Positions 16,800 to 39,300 are shown, counted from the stretch's first letter. The stretch is 64,000 bases of DNA from Luidia sarsii (GCA_949987565.1 OX465115.1:2437959-2501958); one strand, 5' to 3'. Notes: generated by a model from the letters alone, not told the origin. Translations and numbers: made by a program.

Positions 16800-17161
16800 A
16801 AGCCCCTACACAACATTGGTCAAGGTCAAAGAATAGCATCCATACGTTGTCTGATCCAACATATGCATGAAATAGCACACCTGTGAACATTTCAGCTCAA
16901 TCCGCCAACCGAGTCTCGAGAAAAACGTGAAAACCACTTCATCTGTTTCGCGGAAATGCAGCATTCAACGCCGTACTGTTCAGAAAAATAGTTTAGATCT
17001 CGGTGAGACGTAAACTATTTCTTTTACTCATTTCTCCCAAAATACAACATTTTAGGCAAAGGTATTTCAGTGAGATGTTTCTACTATAACAATCTTCAAT
17101 CTATATAAGTTTCATGTAAATCTGTGAGCATTTCGATCTTACCAATGTTGTGTAGGGGCTT
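16800..17161. mobile_element. 362-bp TA-flanked MITE, best full copy (AAGCCCCTACACAACATTGG family)
   Basis: Inverted ends AAGCCCCTACACAACATTGG and CCAATGTTGTGTAGGGGCTT, flanked on both sides by TA (16798-16799 and 17162-17163). A TA duplication suits Tc1/mariner-type mobilisation. No ORF, so non-autonomous. Confidence 0.85.
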
Positions 17162-17163
17162 TA

Positions 17164-17439
17164 ATACCCCGAAGCGAATGATCTGGTAATATTTTTGACG
17201 TCCGGTTACCTTTCTGTCTCGAAAACTGCCCCTTGGAGCCGATTGCCTGTCGCTTGTCTCGCGAGAAAAATACCAACGATGAAGCAATACTTGTGCTGCA
17301 ATGTTACACCCGACCAGAAGGAACTCGTTCTCACAACGCACTCTCACAGTCCCTTTTTTCATTTTATTCAGAAAAACGGGAAAGGAAATTAAAATACAAA
17401 TTAATACAATTAAAATATAATGACTGTCTTTCCCGACAG

Positions 17440-17470
<31 letters not shown>

Positions 17471-17731
17471 TGTAACACACCAATCAACCAGGCAACCAAT
17501 CCACCAATCAATCAATCAATCAATCAATCAATTACTGTTACACTGTGAAAAGATCTAAACCATGAAAACTGGGTGAAACATGTCATGTTGCCGTGAAAAG
17601 AGTATTCGCTGCAGTTTCATTACTTTGTTCAAGCTTAAAATGTTCTCAACCAGCTTTCCATGGTGATTTTTTACCAGTGGTCCATTCAAAGCCACATTCT
17701 TGGTGGTAAATGGCTGCAATGCGTGAGACGC
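17164..17731. other. Intergenic, with (ATCA)n run
   Basis: An imperfect AATC/ATCA tetranucleotide run lies at about 17440-17533. Nothing else recognised. Confidence 0.5.
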
Positions 17732-17995
17732 CTATGGTGTGCAATTCCACAGACAAGACCGCAGCGTGCTTGCTGGTGTCACATTAGATGGAGACGTGCC
17801 TTCCCGGCCAACTGATGACTCTGCTGTTGCCTTCAGGAGCTGATTAATCTGGGACTGCTGTTCCCGGATGACCTGGCGTTGATCATCCAAAAGGCTCCTC
17901 ATCTGCTTGATTTCGTCTGGTGCAGTGGACGCTGTTTTGACACTGCGCGCCTCTTCAATGGTTGCCTTGGCCGGGTTGTGTGGTGACTTGGACAC
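17732..17995 (-). CDS. Short coiled-coil ORF, 87 aa, unrecognised (possible element remnant or exon)
   Basis: An ATG-to-TAG frame on the minus strand, downstream of the PAN-EGF gene's stop. The middle (about residues 28-57) is a heptad-like, Gln/Glu-rich helix (QMRSLLDDQRQVIREQQSQI). Codon use looks coding. It could be a retroelement gag-like remnant or a chance ORF. No function is claimed. Confidence 0.25.
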   Translation of the reverse strand: MSKSPHNPAKATIEEARSVKTASTAPDEIKQMRSLLDDQRQVIREQQSQINQLLKATAESSVGREGTSPSNVTPASTLRSCLWNCTP

Positions 17996-18285
17996 AGCGG
18001 GTCACACGAGGTGAAATCTTCAGGGTAAACCCTCTTCAAAAGGGTCCATGAATTCTCTATGAATTAGGTTGTTCACATGTCATCCACATGACAAAATTAG
18101 AGTTCACAGTGTCAAGGTGGGGGGGGGGGGGGTCGGTTACCCTGGTCTACCCGTTGTAGCTATAAATCGATGCTCTGATGTTGATGTTCCAAGCGACTCC
18201 GTGAAAGTTGCCCCTAGGACGCGGATGCACGATGCTGTCATAGCGGCCGTCTTTGGGTGGCGTTCACGGCCAGGCCTTTCGCTGA

Positions 18286-29367
<11,082 letters not shown>

Positions 29368-29924
29368 GCCTCAACCGAACCTCGCCGGCAGGAATGAGAT
29401 TTGTTTCGACTCTTTCTTTTTTTTTAATTTCTTTTTGGTCGACAGAGACGGAGCTAGGTGAGCTTCCGTCAGCGGTTCGCGACGTCGACTGTACCTCGCC
29501 CCAGCGCGCAGTAACTCTATAAGCTCGAAGACAAGGTTGTTACTGATGTGTGTTTTTTTTCTCTCCCTGTCATCGGGTCTCCGCTGGCCTGATTGATCGT
29601 TCACGAGAGACACGATCATGGGCTGTTCCGTAATAAAAGATAAAAGATGACGCCGTTCGTTGATGCTGTATTGGCAATGGATAATTGCTTTTTGGACTAG
29701 GGTGTAGACTCGGGTTCAATGTACTATAGAGTTTGGCTTAAATGTTTACATGAAGTCCGACCTTTTTTTCCCTCATAATTATGAAAACACGCTGTACTTT
29801 AAATTCATTAAAAGTAAATTTTTGTATCGACGTTGATGTAGGTTATTCAGCTTTTGCTTTCTTTCATTATTCTTTTAAGTCAAACAGACAGACTGGTTGA
29901 GAACTTTTGAAGAAAATAATTATA
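29368..29924. other. 5' flank of the PAN-EGF gene
   Basis: Holds the presumed minus-strand promoter, but I see no TATA box or other clear element. Confidence 0.4.
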
Positions 29925-30010
29925 AAATTGGCAAAGAAATCTTTTACTATACCGGGACTTGAACCCGAGAGATCAGGATTAACGTACAGCGCTCTCTCAA
30001 CTGGAAGTCT
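29925..30010 (-). mobile_element. SINE family A head, minus strand
   Basis: The minus strand reads CAGTTGAGAGAGCGCTGTAC, then GGGTTCAAGTCCCGGT and the TTTCTTTGCC tail. Confidence 0.7.
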
Positions 30011-31033
30011 GGAATTGACACAATTAATACCAAAAACCCATCGCTGCGTTGTAACAAAACAAAATTACCCGACCGGGCAAGTCCAGACAGAGGGCGGGCT
30101 TCGTATAGGACGACCTCCGCCACGAGAGGGCGGCATGTCCGACTGTCCCCCCCCCCCCCGCATTCCATTCCGTGCCGAGCGTCTACGTAGCTACGTGTAC
30201 AACCCGTCGGTAGTGATAGCCCTTTGAGCGCCCATTTCGGGGACAGGAGGGTCCCGTGCCAGCGAGCGGACCGAACGGGGAGAGACCGACACGCACTGGC
30301 ATACAGCAGGACGCGGTATGGCGTTTCACTTCCCTCGTAATCCCCTGGTTTTTCGTGAGTCACGGTCGGGTTGTCTCTAACCGTAAGGTTCATGTACATG
30401 TACATGACCTTGGACCGTGAGTGCATGGGGGGGTCTATGTGCATGTCAACGGCGGTTTTGCTATTGCCACGTACTGGTCTAGTTCAAGTTTTGCGTTGTA
30501 CCTTTCTTTAGCCAGGATTTGGGGGGAATTATGAGAGGACGAGTTGTCAGAAGAAAGGCCTACATGACTGTGGCTATAGGGTGGGGGGTTGCGGGGGTAT
30601 GATTTTGTTGCTTTTTTATAACAATAATAATAACAAAATAAACGGAAATCGCTCGCAGACACCTGCCAAATTCTCCACCACGATGAGGGTAATTATAAGT
30701 ATTCGGACCTGTCGATGGAATTCCATAATCTGCCGTCGTCCATCGTTCTTCGTCTCCCGTAGTCCAAAAAAAAAAATTCAGCGAAAAATATTCAGGCCAA
30801 CTTATCCAAATTATACAATTCACTCTTTCCTATACAGTTACTGAAAAAATAAGTGCTGCCTTATTTTCATGAAATTCTAGAAAGAAATCTGCCAGCCGAT
30901 CCAAACATTCCATTGTTTCGTCACAATGTATTTCACCTTCGTGTGGTTGCGTGTGTCCTGGTGGATATGCCTATGATCGAGCACATGTGAGCAGTCCAGC
31001 ATATAAGCGTTATTTATGAGGCTAACAAAATAT
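30011..31033. other. Intergenic, nothing recognised
   Basis: Unique-looking sequence without a supportable exon. A poly-C tract sits at 30146-30160. Confidence 0.4.
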
Positions 31034-31504
31034 GTGACCTGGTACAACGACATGAGGAATATCCCACCAAAACACTTTTCGAGTAAACAACGCCTGAACT
31101 TAAAGTATCTTCACAATTCGATTAAAAATCAATTTTTTTAATTTTTTTTGGTATTTTCAGAAATTATAAATATTAGAGGATATTATATCCAAAGGATTTT
31201 TCCGAAATCTGTCTCTAAATGTTGAAAAAACCACATTGCAGTTGCCAATGGGTTTTGATTTCTGTAACACTTTATTTAGCGCGTACGTGCTCTACACTCA
31301 CTGACTGAGCTCCGCGCTGTTTTTCTCGAAAAGTGTTTTCCGTTACTCGGCTTCGCGTCGGCGTCTTTCTCGCGCTCTTACTTCTTTACCGCACGGAAAT
31401 AATTTTGATATATTTGAAAGCTAATGGTATACTCTTTCACATCATTAGAAAATCTCAAAATCTCAAAAGTGGGGGTTATTCCTCATTATGCTGTGCCGGG
31501 TCAC
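31034..31504. mobile_element. Long form of the GTGACCCGGCACA MITE, copy 3 (471 bp)
   Basis: Flanked by ATAT on both sides. The outer parts match the 250-bp copies. About 215 bp of extra sequence (from AAGGATTTTTCCGAAATC to GCACGGAAATAATTTT) sits in the middle and shares both junctions with copy 4. Confidence 0.88.
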
Positions 31505-31855
31505 ATATATTTAAACGTGTTGTTTATGCCCTTCTGTGCCCATATACCTTCAACTAAAGTCATGTCTAATAATAGCATACAGCAGATTTCATTTTAGGTA
31601 GGCCTATATACCCGCCATCAAAATAATGTTGAATCAGTTCGTCTCTTATAAAAGATATATGAAGGAAACCTTGTCAATTACATTGATTTATTATTTACAT
31701 TCAGTTCAATGGTACTCATTTCCGGTATGATCTGTTGGGATATCGTTGGAGGACGGCGCAACTAGAGAATCGAATACATTATCTTTTACTATTGAGTGTC
31801 GTGCATGGCGGATCGATCGAACAAGTTGGTTAAAATGAAGTAAATAAACAACTAA

Positions 31856-32115
31856 ATCTAAAATTTAGTGGGCCTGACGTTTCGATCCTAGCAGGACCTT
31901 TATCAAAGGTCCTGCTAGGATCGAAACGTCAGGCCCACTAAATTTTAGATTTACATTTTTGTTAATTTTAGTCAGTAAGCAGTTTGCAACATTTGTGTAT
32001 ATCACCCTAAATAAAAAACTGTTGCAAAATGCTCACTGACTATAGAATGATCTGCGATTCAGGAATCTCAAAAGTTAGAGGGCCTGATGTTTCGATCCTA
32101 GCAGGACCTTTCTCA
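31856..32115. mobile_element. Foldback hairpin and adjacent partial copy
   Basis: 31856-31949 is a tight hairpin (CTAAAATTTAGTGGGCC and its complement, loop near CTTTATCAAAGG). It is followed by the tail TCAGTAAGCAGTTTGCAAC. A second, single-armed copy lies at 32015-32115. Confidence 0.85.
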
Positions 32116-32600
32116 AATGCAAAGTATGTGAAAAGATCTAAAGGTGAAGAAAAGGAAAGGTCAAAGGTGAAAGTGAAAAAATGTGAAAAATAGCACTGCG
32201 CAAGCGTGAAAAAAAATCTTCAACGATCGACGGGCCAAGGCAGATATGGGATTCCATACCTGTCAGAAATTATCGGCCACGACTTCAGTTTTACACGCAA
32301 CAACTCTAGCATTGATGCCACATGGCAGTCGGTTCCCATGGACTTGCACTAATAGCCTTGGCCTTTCTTTTGTTTGCAAACAGTGGCCTCCATTTTGTAT
32401 GGACAGCCGTCAGATGCCATAAATTAACCCAACTGAACGTGTACAGCTTTTGCCTGTAAAAATAATAATACCTCTCAGACATTCAACAACTAAAAGACAT
32501 ATAATCTTTATTTCGTGTTTGATATTATTGTTTTATAGTATATTCTTGTTATAATGGTCTGTTGTATTTTTCACTGTGACGGACGACCATAGTCCGCCAA
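32116..32600. other. Intergenic, nothing recognised
   Basis: No supported feature. Confidence 0.4.
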
Positions 32601-32605
32601 CTACT

Positions 32606-32851
32606 GGGCCCTTTTCCAAAACCCGGCTTAGGCTCTGGCTCCGGCTTTGTCACCATTTCTGTCATGCATTTTAGTACAAGACATGAAAATGGGAGGCCTT
32701 TGGCTTCGTTTTTTTTTTAATGTTGCACAGCATTTTGAAAAATACCCCACTGCTTCAACTTCAAGAAAGAACTCCAACCTGGGTTTTCAGCTTTTGGATA
32801 GCAGAGATGAAGCCGGAGCCGGAGCCTAAGCCGAGTTTTGGGAAAAGGGCC
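32606..32851. mobile_element. 245-bp MITE with CCCGGCTTAGGCTCTGGC ends, copy 1
   Basis: The left end GGGCCCTTTTCCAAAACCC followed by GGCTTAGGCTCTGGCTCC is the inverted complement of the right end GGAGCCTAAGCCGAGTTTTG...AAAAGGGCCC. A copy lies at 47808-48060. Confidence 0.85.
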
Positions 32852-34165
32852 CTATAGTTTGCAGAAACGGCGGCTGTGACGTATAGCCAAGGGAAGGTCT
32901 ATTGTTCACCCTGGCCGCTGGGAATTCCACCCAGTTCGTCACCTCGCGTTGTCTCGCCTGTTTGTGTTCTGCACGCGGCGTCGCCCAATACAAACAGCGC
33001 CGGCCCCGTTCCCGTTTCCATTCTGTCTGGACGATTTCAAATACGCAACTCCGGTTGCACACAGCTGTGACATGCATGTAGGCCTATGTACAAACTGGGC
33101 CTTGACAACAACAACTAGCAGACCTTTCCCAGCCTCCCAGAGGCAATGTGACGCATTTTATTTTTCAAGAGCAGCTTTCGTGTCATATTATTAGGTCTTT
33201 TTCATGTACTCTCATTGTAGGCGGGGTTATCGTTACAGACCGTTTCAGCATCTACGACTTTGCCGTGGCCAGGCTAACAGCGCATTATCACTGTTCTCCA
33301 TAGATTCAGGTGAGATTCGATGGGTCCTCATTCCTGCGGTTCTGTTTTGTTCCTTTTTATCAAAGGGCCTGGGTTTGGAACTGGGAGCTGTGATCCCCCC
33401 CCATCCCCTCACCGTCTGACAATCCAAAGGCAGTCGTGGATTTTCCGATGGTTCGGGAAGAGTTTGGGTTCAGAGATCTGTGCGTCATCGGTGTATCGTG
33501 GCATTAGGTGAAGTAAAAAAAAAAACATGTTTCTCGTTCTCACCTGCTTCCTTTTTTTGTGGTAGTGGTTAAGGGCTGTGTAGATTTTTGTATTATTTGT
33601 TATTTTTTGAAGAAAAAAAATGCAGTAGAATACACCGAAAAGTGCCACAAAATCAGCGGTGAAAGCAAATAACACTGTCACTAAATAACACTAAATAATG
33701 TCCAGTTATCTTGTCCAACTTGTCTTTCATAATTATTAAAAGTGTCTTGGAACAGTGTTCAGTAGACCGATTGCGCGATGTCATCACAAGACTCATGATG
33801 TGTATTCCGGTAAGGTTCACACTCAAGAATGTTCTTCACAGATTTGGAGAAAGAAAAGCCTTGATCGAGCGAACAAGTGCAGCAATCATCGTGTACTTTA
33901 CAACAGTGGCACCTTCATATGGAGGCCGCCATGTTGTTTTGTTTGTATTGTTTGATACCCACTATAGGTCCTGTGACCTATAGGGTGCAATTGGTCAATT
34001 ACTAAGGTAATTTGCAGGTAATTTAAAAATGGCGGCCATCTTGAAAAAGAATGAGAAGTTCCTCTTCCTCCTTTTCAAAAACCCGGACGAGAAGCATTTT
34101 GGTTTTTTTTTTACTCGGCCAAATGTACCATGGACCCCCCCCCCCCCCAATATGGGACCACAGGA
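32852..34165. other. Intergenic, nothing recognised
   Basis: No exon or repeat family identified with confidence. Confidence 0.4.
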
Positions 34166-34169
34166 TAGG

Positions 34170-34665
34170 TGTCCCGATCCACTATGATTATGAATATGCA
34201 TTTGTCCACATCGCTATGATTATGAATATGCATTTGTCCATATCACTATGATTATAAATATGCATTTGTCCACATCACTATGATTATGAATATGCATTCG
34301 TCCACATCATTATGAATATGTATGAATACTATGCATTTGTCCACATCACTATGATTATGAATATGCATTTTTCCACACCACTATGATTATGAATATGCAT
34401 TTGTCCACATCACTATGATTATGAATATGCATTTGTCCACATCACTATGATTATGAATATGCATTCGTCCACATCACCATGATTATGAATATGCATTTGT
34501 CCACATCACCATGATTATGAATATGCATTTGTCCACATCACCATGATGATGAATATGCATTCGTCCACATCACCATGATTATGAATATGCATTTGTCCAC
34601 ATCACCATGATTATGAATATGCATTTGTCCACATCACCATGATGATGAATATGCATTCGTCCACG
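34170..34665. repeat. 32-bp tandem repeat, about 15 units
   Basis: Unit ATGATTATGAATATGCATTT plus GTCCACATCACT. The right half has a 96-bp higher-order period (two TGATTATG units, then one TGATGATG unit with CATTCG). Each unit holds ATGAATATGCAT, close to a dimeric POU (MORE) site. It ends 480 bp before the ORF at 35149. Confidence 0.93.
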
Positions 34666-34884
34666 GACATGTTCGGGCAGAGTGGAAGGGTCAACCACAA
34701 GATGTTGTTACCTTGTACTGTGCACAAACACACTGTGCCCTGCGTATTGCATTCAATATAGCGCTTTGTATAACGATATTTATTTAATATGCTCAGTGCT
34801 TTGCCCTATTGCCTGCTGAAAAAAACCGTCTGCGCTAGAAAGCAGGAGTTTCGCGATTTGGTTTCAGCAGGGCAAAGCATTGGA

Positions 34885-35110
34885 GATACAGTGCATGCAG
34901 TTAATGGTTAAAATGCTTCTGACTGGCGCCCCCACCCTGGCAAAGACATTTTGGGAAGGCCACCATCTAAGGGCTGGATAGCTCAGATGGAAGAGCACTG
35001 CTACGTTAATCCAGAAGTCCCGGTCAAGTCAAAGTTTTCATTGCCATTTGTTTTTTTAATTTCCTCTTATGTTCCCAATTTTTCCTTTATTTGTTGTTTG
35101 CTATCTGTTG
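34885..35110 (+). mobile_element. SINE family A, nearly full, directly before the 35149 ORF
   Basis: Body (TTAATGGTTAAAATGCTTCT, GACTGGCGCCCCCACC), lead-in CCACCATCTAAGGGCTGG, a head with TAGCTCAGATGGAAGAGC, and a T-rich tail ending about 40 bp before the ATG. Confidence 0.8.
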
Positions 35111-35148
35111 ATAGATAGCATCTAGTGACGAACTTCACGTCCGCAAGT

Positions 35149-38100
35149 ATGGCCGAGTGCGAAGGTTCAACTGGGGCGGTGCTGCGAGAGGGCGGGCTTT
35201 GGTGGGAGGCCAGCTTCCACGCCGGCAAGCTGATCGAACTACCGGCGGACACTCACGCCGACCCAGAGCCCGAGGAGGAGGAGGACCTGGTCGGCGAGGT
35301 CCTGGCCTCGGAGAGAGAGGGGGAGCCGGAGCGAGCGGACGGCCCGCGAGGGGTGAGCCTGGCCAGGGTGCCGTCGCTGCTGCACCTTTGCCTGGGCAGC
35401 CTGGTCCGCGCCTGCCCCGAGGGATCCGGGTCGAGGGCCGTGCCGCCCCGCCTGCCCCGCCTCCTGGGCAAGTACAGGGAGAGCCAGGTCCTGAGGGAGC
35501 AGCAGCTCCGCTGGCTCCTGGGCGAGCTCGTGGAGAAGGAGGAGGCCATCAGCGAGTACCTGCTCACCTCCCCCGGCGGGGCCGACGCGGCTGAGGCGGC
35601 GCCGGCGGCGTCGGCGGCGGCGGAGGCGGACGAGGCCGGTCGGCCGGCCCCGGCCGGCCCCGTCAGCCGCTCGGGCGACTTCCACGTCCGCCAGGCCCTG
35701 CGCTACGACTTCAGTCCGACGAGGAGGGAGGTCGGGCCCTACATGCCCGTCAGGGTGGAGAACGGCTCCATCACGGAGCTGGCCCACACCATCGCCATCA
35801 TGCTGCCTCTCCGGCTCCCTCTGAACGAGGACGACGGCGGCGGCGGCGGCGGCGGCAACTCGCAGGCGGGCCGGGCCGACGACGCCGACGCCGGGTGCCG
35901 GCGGGGGCCGATGATGTGGCGGGCTCTTCGGGAGGCGGTCGGCCGGATCAGGGCGGCCCTCTCCAGGGTGTGCCCGAAGCTCGTGCGCCACAGCTTCGAC
36001 CCGGCCATGGCCTACGTCTGGTGGTCCAGAGGGGACGTGACCAGGGCCGAGAGACTGTTCGCCAGGATAGCCGAGGAGCCGCCCTGGTCCCCGGACGCCG
36101 ACGCCCGGGAGCCGCCGACCGAGGAGAGAGCCGGCGTCTCGTACTTCACCAAGGTGGCGACCTACCGGAGGGTGCTGTATCTCCTGGAGGTGGCGCGCCT
36201 TCACACCCACGTCGACCGGCTCCGGGAGGCCATCCAGTCCTACCAGGAGGCCACGGCCGCCTTCCTGGGCCTCGTGCCGCTGGGGGCCGGCGACTGCCTG
36301 CGGCAGAGCAAGAGGATGATCGCCACGGCGTGCGACGACGGCCTGATGGGCGACGAGCTGGCCGAGAGAGCGGAGGGAGCCTGGGACGCCCTCATCGCCG
36401 AGCCGGACTGCCACGCCAACCTGGTCCAGACGGCGGCCGAGTCCTTCCTGCACTGCCACGCCGGCTTCCCCACCAGCGGCTGCAGCGGCTGCTGGGGCGG
36501 CCCGGCCGACCGCAACGCGGCCTGGCTGACCGAGGCCCGGCTGCGACTCCGGCCGCTGGTGGCCCTTGCCCCGCAGGTGAACCTCCACCTCTCGCTGGTG
36601 CTCGCCGCGCAGGGCGAGGACGCGGCCGCCGAGGAGGCCTACATGAACTACGCCCAGCAGTTCGCCTCGGCCGACCCGGCCGTGGGGAGCGGCGCCGTCA
36701 TCCCCGGCTCCATGTGCGTCTTCGTGGGCGCCGACATCAAGCCCCACCCGTGGTGGGCGCTGACCGAGCGGCCGCCGGAGGGCGGCCGAGGGACCGCCGG
36801 GCAGCTCCGTGTGCTGCCGCTGCTGTGGAGGCGACGGTTCCTGCACTACACGGAGGACCAGACCGACTTCGTTGGCATGCCGCGCCGTGGCGGGACGGCG
36901 GGCGGCGGCGGCGGCGTCCATGGGCCGGACGGACGGCTCTCCCTGACCCGGGACGGCCTCCTGACGGGCTGGTCCGTCCAGAACCTCCCGCCGTACAGGC
37001 CCTTGCTCCTCGACCCGCTGACGGGCAGGATGCACGTCGCCGAGCTTTGCCCCGACGACGTGCCACTGCCGAGCGGGGCGGCAGGCGGCTACCAGCCGCT
37101 GAGGCTCCCGCACGGCGACCCTTGCTCCAACGTCATCCACTTCACGCCGACCCCCGTCGTGGTCTACAGCAGCCCGCAGGCCGGCGTCTCGGTCACCCTC
37201 CTCAAGTGGCCCCTGAGGGGGGCCTTCCAGCTCCAGTCCAGCTTCCGGGGAATCGATCCGAACGTGCTGGCCGAGGTGGAGCTCAGCTACTCGGGGCCGG
37301 ACGGCATCCGGAAGCTGAGTCTCTCCCGGGCCGTCCGGGAGGCCAAGGTGGCGCGGCTCTGTCGGAGGCGGACGGACCGGGCGCCGGACGACGACGACTG
37401 GGCGGGCGACCCGGCGTCCGCCGAGCCGCACCGGTACGTGGTCGACCAGCGGATCACCGAGGGCCACTGCCGGGAGTTGGCGGAGGAGATACGGTCGGAG
37501 CTCGAGCTCGACGGCGACCAGTTCCTCCTGTACGGGGCGCGGACGGTCGGCCGGTCGGTCGTCCTGTCCCTGAACACCGACGTGTTCGGGGACTGCGACG
37601 TGAGCCGGGCGGACACGCTGGTCTTCGCGGACTGCACGGACCGGGGCGCGTTCAGGAGCCCCGCCGTCCTGTTCCCCGAGCGGGACGACGCCCGCTGGGA
37701 GTCGGGCGACTACGCCGCCCACGGGTCCGCCGAGGTGTTCGCCGCCTTCGAGGTGACCGGTTGCGGCGGCGCCCACGCCAGGCTCCTCCTCTTCGACGGC
37801 CGCGGCTGCCTGCTGGGAGTCCACGGGGACTTGTCGAGTCCGCGGACGGACTTCGCGATCGTGTCGTCGTCCCACGCCCGGCCCGACGGCGGGGGCGGGG
37901 GCGGTGAGCCAGGGCACGCCGATGCCGTCCTCTACGCCAACAAGGCCCGGTCCAGGCTCGTGCTGGTCAGCGCCAACGGGGCCGCCCAGCGCCAGACCCA
38001 GCCGCTGGGCAACATCCGCCGTTTCCTGACGGCCCGCGGCCTGGTCTTCGTCTCCCTGGCGGACCGCGTCCTGGTCCTGGACGCCTCCTCACTCGAGGCC

Positions 38101-38796
38101 GTCCGCGTCGAGCGCCCCGGGAGCGACCTCCCCGCCGCCGCCGCCGCTGCTGCTGCCCGGCCTCTCGGCCCTTCGGACCCGCGGGCCGCGGGCTCCGGCA
38201 TCCTCGTGACGGGCAGATCGGACCACGTGCGACTGCTGTCCGTGACGGAGCTCCCGGCGGCGAGGGGCGCGGCCCCCTCGCCGGGAGACACCGTCTCCTC
38301 CGCGCAGTTCATCCTCGGCCTCGAGAACCGCGTCCTCGTGCTAGTCCGGAGGGAGGGGAAGGCCGCCGAGTCCGGCCCCGGCGAGAAGGCGGGGAGGAGC
38401 CCGTCTCCGGTCGCCGTTCTTGCCGCCGTCACCGTGCCGGGCCTCCCGACCGAGGCGTGCCACGTCGGCGGCCGGACGGCCGGCTTCGTGGTGACGGCGT
38501 CCGTGTTCCCCAGCCCCGAGGCCGAGCTCTACCGGGAGAACCTCTACTGGTTCGACGGGGCGGGCAGGCTCAGGGGACTGCACCCGTTCCTGGGCCCCGG
38601 GCCGCACGGGTTCCTCGCCGCCCGGCTCAGGGGTCCTCCGCGGAGGACGGGGGAGTCGGGCCCGGGCCCGGGGCCGGGGACGTCGGAGGAGAGACGGGGG
38701 GCGTCTGCCTCCAGCGACGGCGACGGACGGTGGCACGTCTTCTTCGCGGACGGTCTGGGCTCTCTCTGCTCCGTGAGGCTTGAGGAGGAACCCTGA
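35149..38796 (+). CDS. Unrecognised large GC-rich uninterrupted ORF, 1215 aa
   Basis: ATG at 35149 has a good context (A at -3, G at +4) and is the first Met of an open frame that runs to TGA at 38796 without an intron. I do not recognise the family. Residues about 1-160 are mixed helical with an acidic stretch (PEPEEEED) and Ala/Gly-rich low-complexity linkers. Residues about 280-480 look helical and TPR-like (VWWSRGDVTRAERLFARI; REAIQSYQEATAAFLG). From about 515 to the end it is strand-rich, with many short hydrophobic strands and Gly turns, compatible with a beta-propeller-like architecture (inference). No signal peptide or membrane span. Codon third positions are strongly G/C, unlike the flanks. 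The intronless state suggests a retrocopy or one giant exon; an upstream intron cannot be excluded. No poly(A) signal is obvious nearby. Confidence 0.75.
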   Translation: MAECEGSTGAVLREGGLWWEASFHAGKLIELPADTHADPEPEEEEDLVGEVLASEREGEPERADGPRGVSLARVPSLLHLCLGSLVRACPEGSGSRAVPPRLPRLLGKYRESQVLREQQLRWLLGELVEKEEAISEYLLTSPGGADAAEAAPAASAAAEADEAGRPAPAGPVSRSGDFHVRQALRYDFSPTRREVGPYMPVRVENGSITELAHTIAIMLPLRLPLNEDDGGGGGGGNSQAGRADDADAGCRRGPMMWRALREAVGRIRAALSRVCPKLVRHSFDPAMAYVWWSRGDVTRAERLFARIAEEPPWSPDADAREPPTEERAGVSYFTKVATYRRVLYLLEVARLHTHVDRLREAIQSYQEATAAFLGLVPLGAGDCLRQSKRMIATACDDGLMGDELAERAEGAWDALIAEPDCHANLVQTAAESFLHCHAGFPTSGCSGCWGGPADRNAAWLTEARLRLRPLVALAPQVNLHLSLVLAAQGEDAAAEEAYMNYAQQFASADPAVGSGAVIPGSMCVFVGADIKPHPWWALTERPPEGGRGTAGQLRVLPLLWRRRFLHYTEDQTDFVGMPRRGGTAGGGGGVHGPDGRLSLTRDGLLTGWSVQNLPPYRPLLLDPLTGRMHVAELCPDDVPLPSGAAGGYQPLRLPHGDPCSNVIHFTPTPVVVYSSPQAGVSVTLLKWPLRGAFQLQSSFRGIDPNVLAEVELSYSGPDGIRKLSLSRAVREAKVARLCRRRTDRAPDDDDWAGDPASAEPHRYVVDQRITEGHCRELAEEIRSELELDGDQFLLYGARTVGRSVVLSLNTDVFGDCDVSRADTLVFADCTDRGAFRSPAVLFPERDDARWESGDYAAHGSAEVFAAFEVTGCGGAHARLLLFDGRGCLLGVHGDLSSPRTDFAIVSSSHARPDGGGGGGEPGHADAVLYANKARSRLVLVSANGAAQRQTQPLGNIRRFLTARGLVFVSLADRVLVLDASSLEAVRVERPGSDLPAAAAAAAARPLGPSDPRAAGSGILVTGRSDHVRLLSVTELPAARGAAPSPGDTVSSAQFILGLENRVLVLVRREGKAAESGPGEKAGRSPSPVAVLAAVTVPGLPTEACHVGGRTAGFVVTASVFPSPEAELYRENLYWFDGAGRLRGLHPFLGPGPHGFLAARLRGPPRRTGESGPGPGPGTSEERRGASASSDGDGRWHVFFADGLGSLCSVRLEEEP

Positions 38797-39099
38797 TAGT
38801 CTTTCCCTTCGGTGTTTTACAGTCACCCCACGCCGTACGTGCGCAGCAGTGGCCTTAATGGACGCCTGTTTGATCGCTTGACATTACATTATGCTATACG
38901 TGATGATCGTGACCTTTTTTTTTCTCAAACAGAACAACAGTCGTGTTCATGTCCGTGCACGTGTTCATTGCGTGCATGCGGCTTATACAAAATTGCAAAA
39001 TGTAAAATGTGCGTGTTATGCGAAGTCGCGCGTGTGCATGCTTAGCATGCAAGAATTGCATTTCTGCATGTAGGAGTCCATACACAATGCGAGGTCTGG
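38797..39099. other. 3' flank of the 1215-aa ORF
   Basis: AT-richer sequence resumes immediately after the stop. No AATAAA seen. Confidence 0.4.
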
Positions 39100-39300
39100 G
39101 TACACTGGGTCTGGGTCTGGGTCTGACTTGTAGTGGGTATTTTTTTCATCTAATTTGGCACAGAGCAGCGATGAAAATTTACAAAGCGGAATGTGGACAA
39201 TATGGAAGTCTTCTTGGCTTGTTTCCACTCCCGTTCTGCACCAAATGAGATGCAAAAATTCCCACTATAATTATTAAGTCTGGTGATTGCATGTAAAGAT
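39100..39300. mobile_element. GTTTACA-family MITE, diverged copy
   Basis: GTAGTGGGTATTTTTTTCAT and its partial complement (ATGCAAAAATTCCCACTA), with CATCTAATTTGGCACAGAGC and GCACCAAATGAGATG inside. Confidence 0.5.

Noticed and set aside
34170..34665. Regular 32-bp repeats resembling a CRISPR array
   Set aside because: Units are contiguous without unique spacers, and the genome is animal; this is a tandem satellite.
35239..37917. 892-codon open frame on the minus strand, antisense to the 1215-aa ORF
   Set aside because: Stop codons are rare in such GC-rich sequence; the plus-strand frame has the coherent protein composition and good start context, while the antisense product is Arg/Gly/Pro-rich filler.
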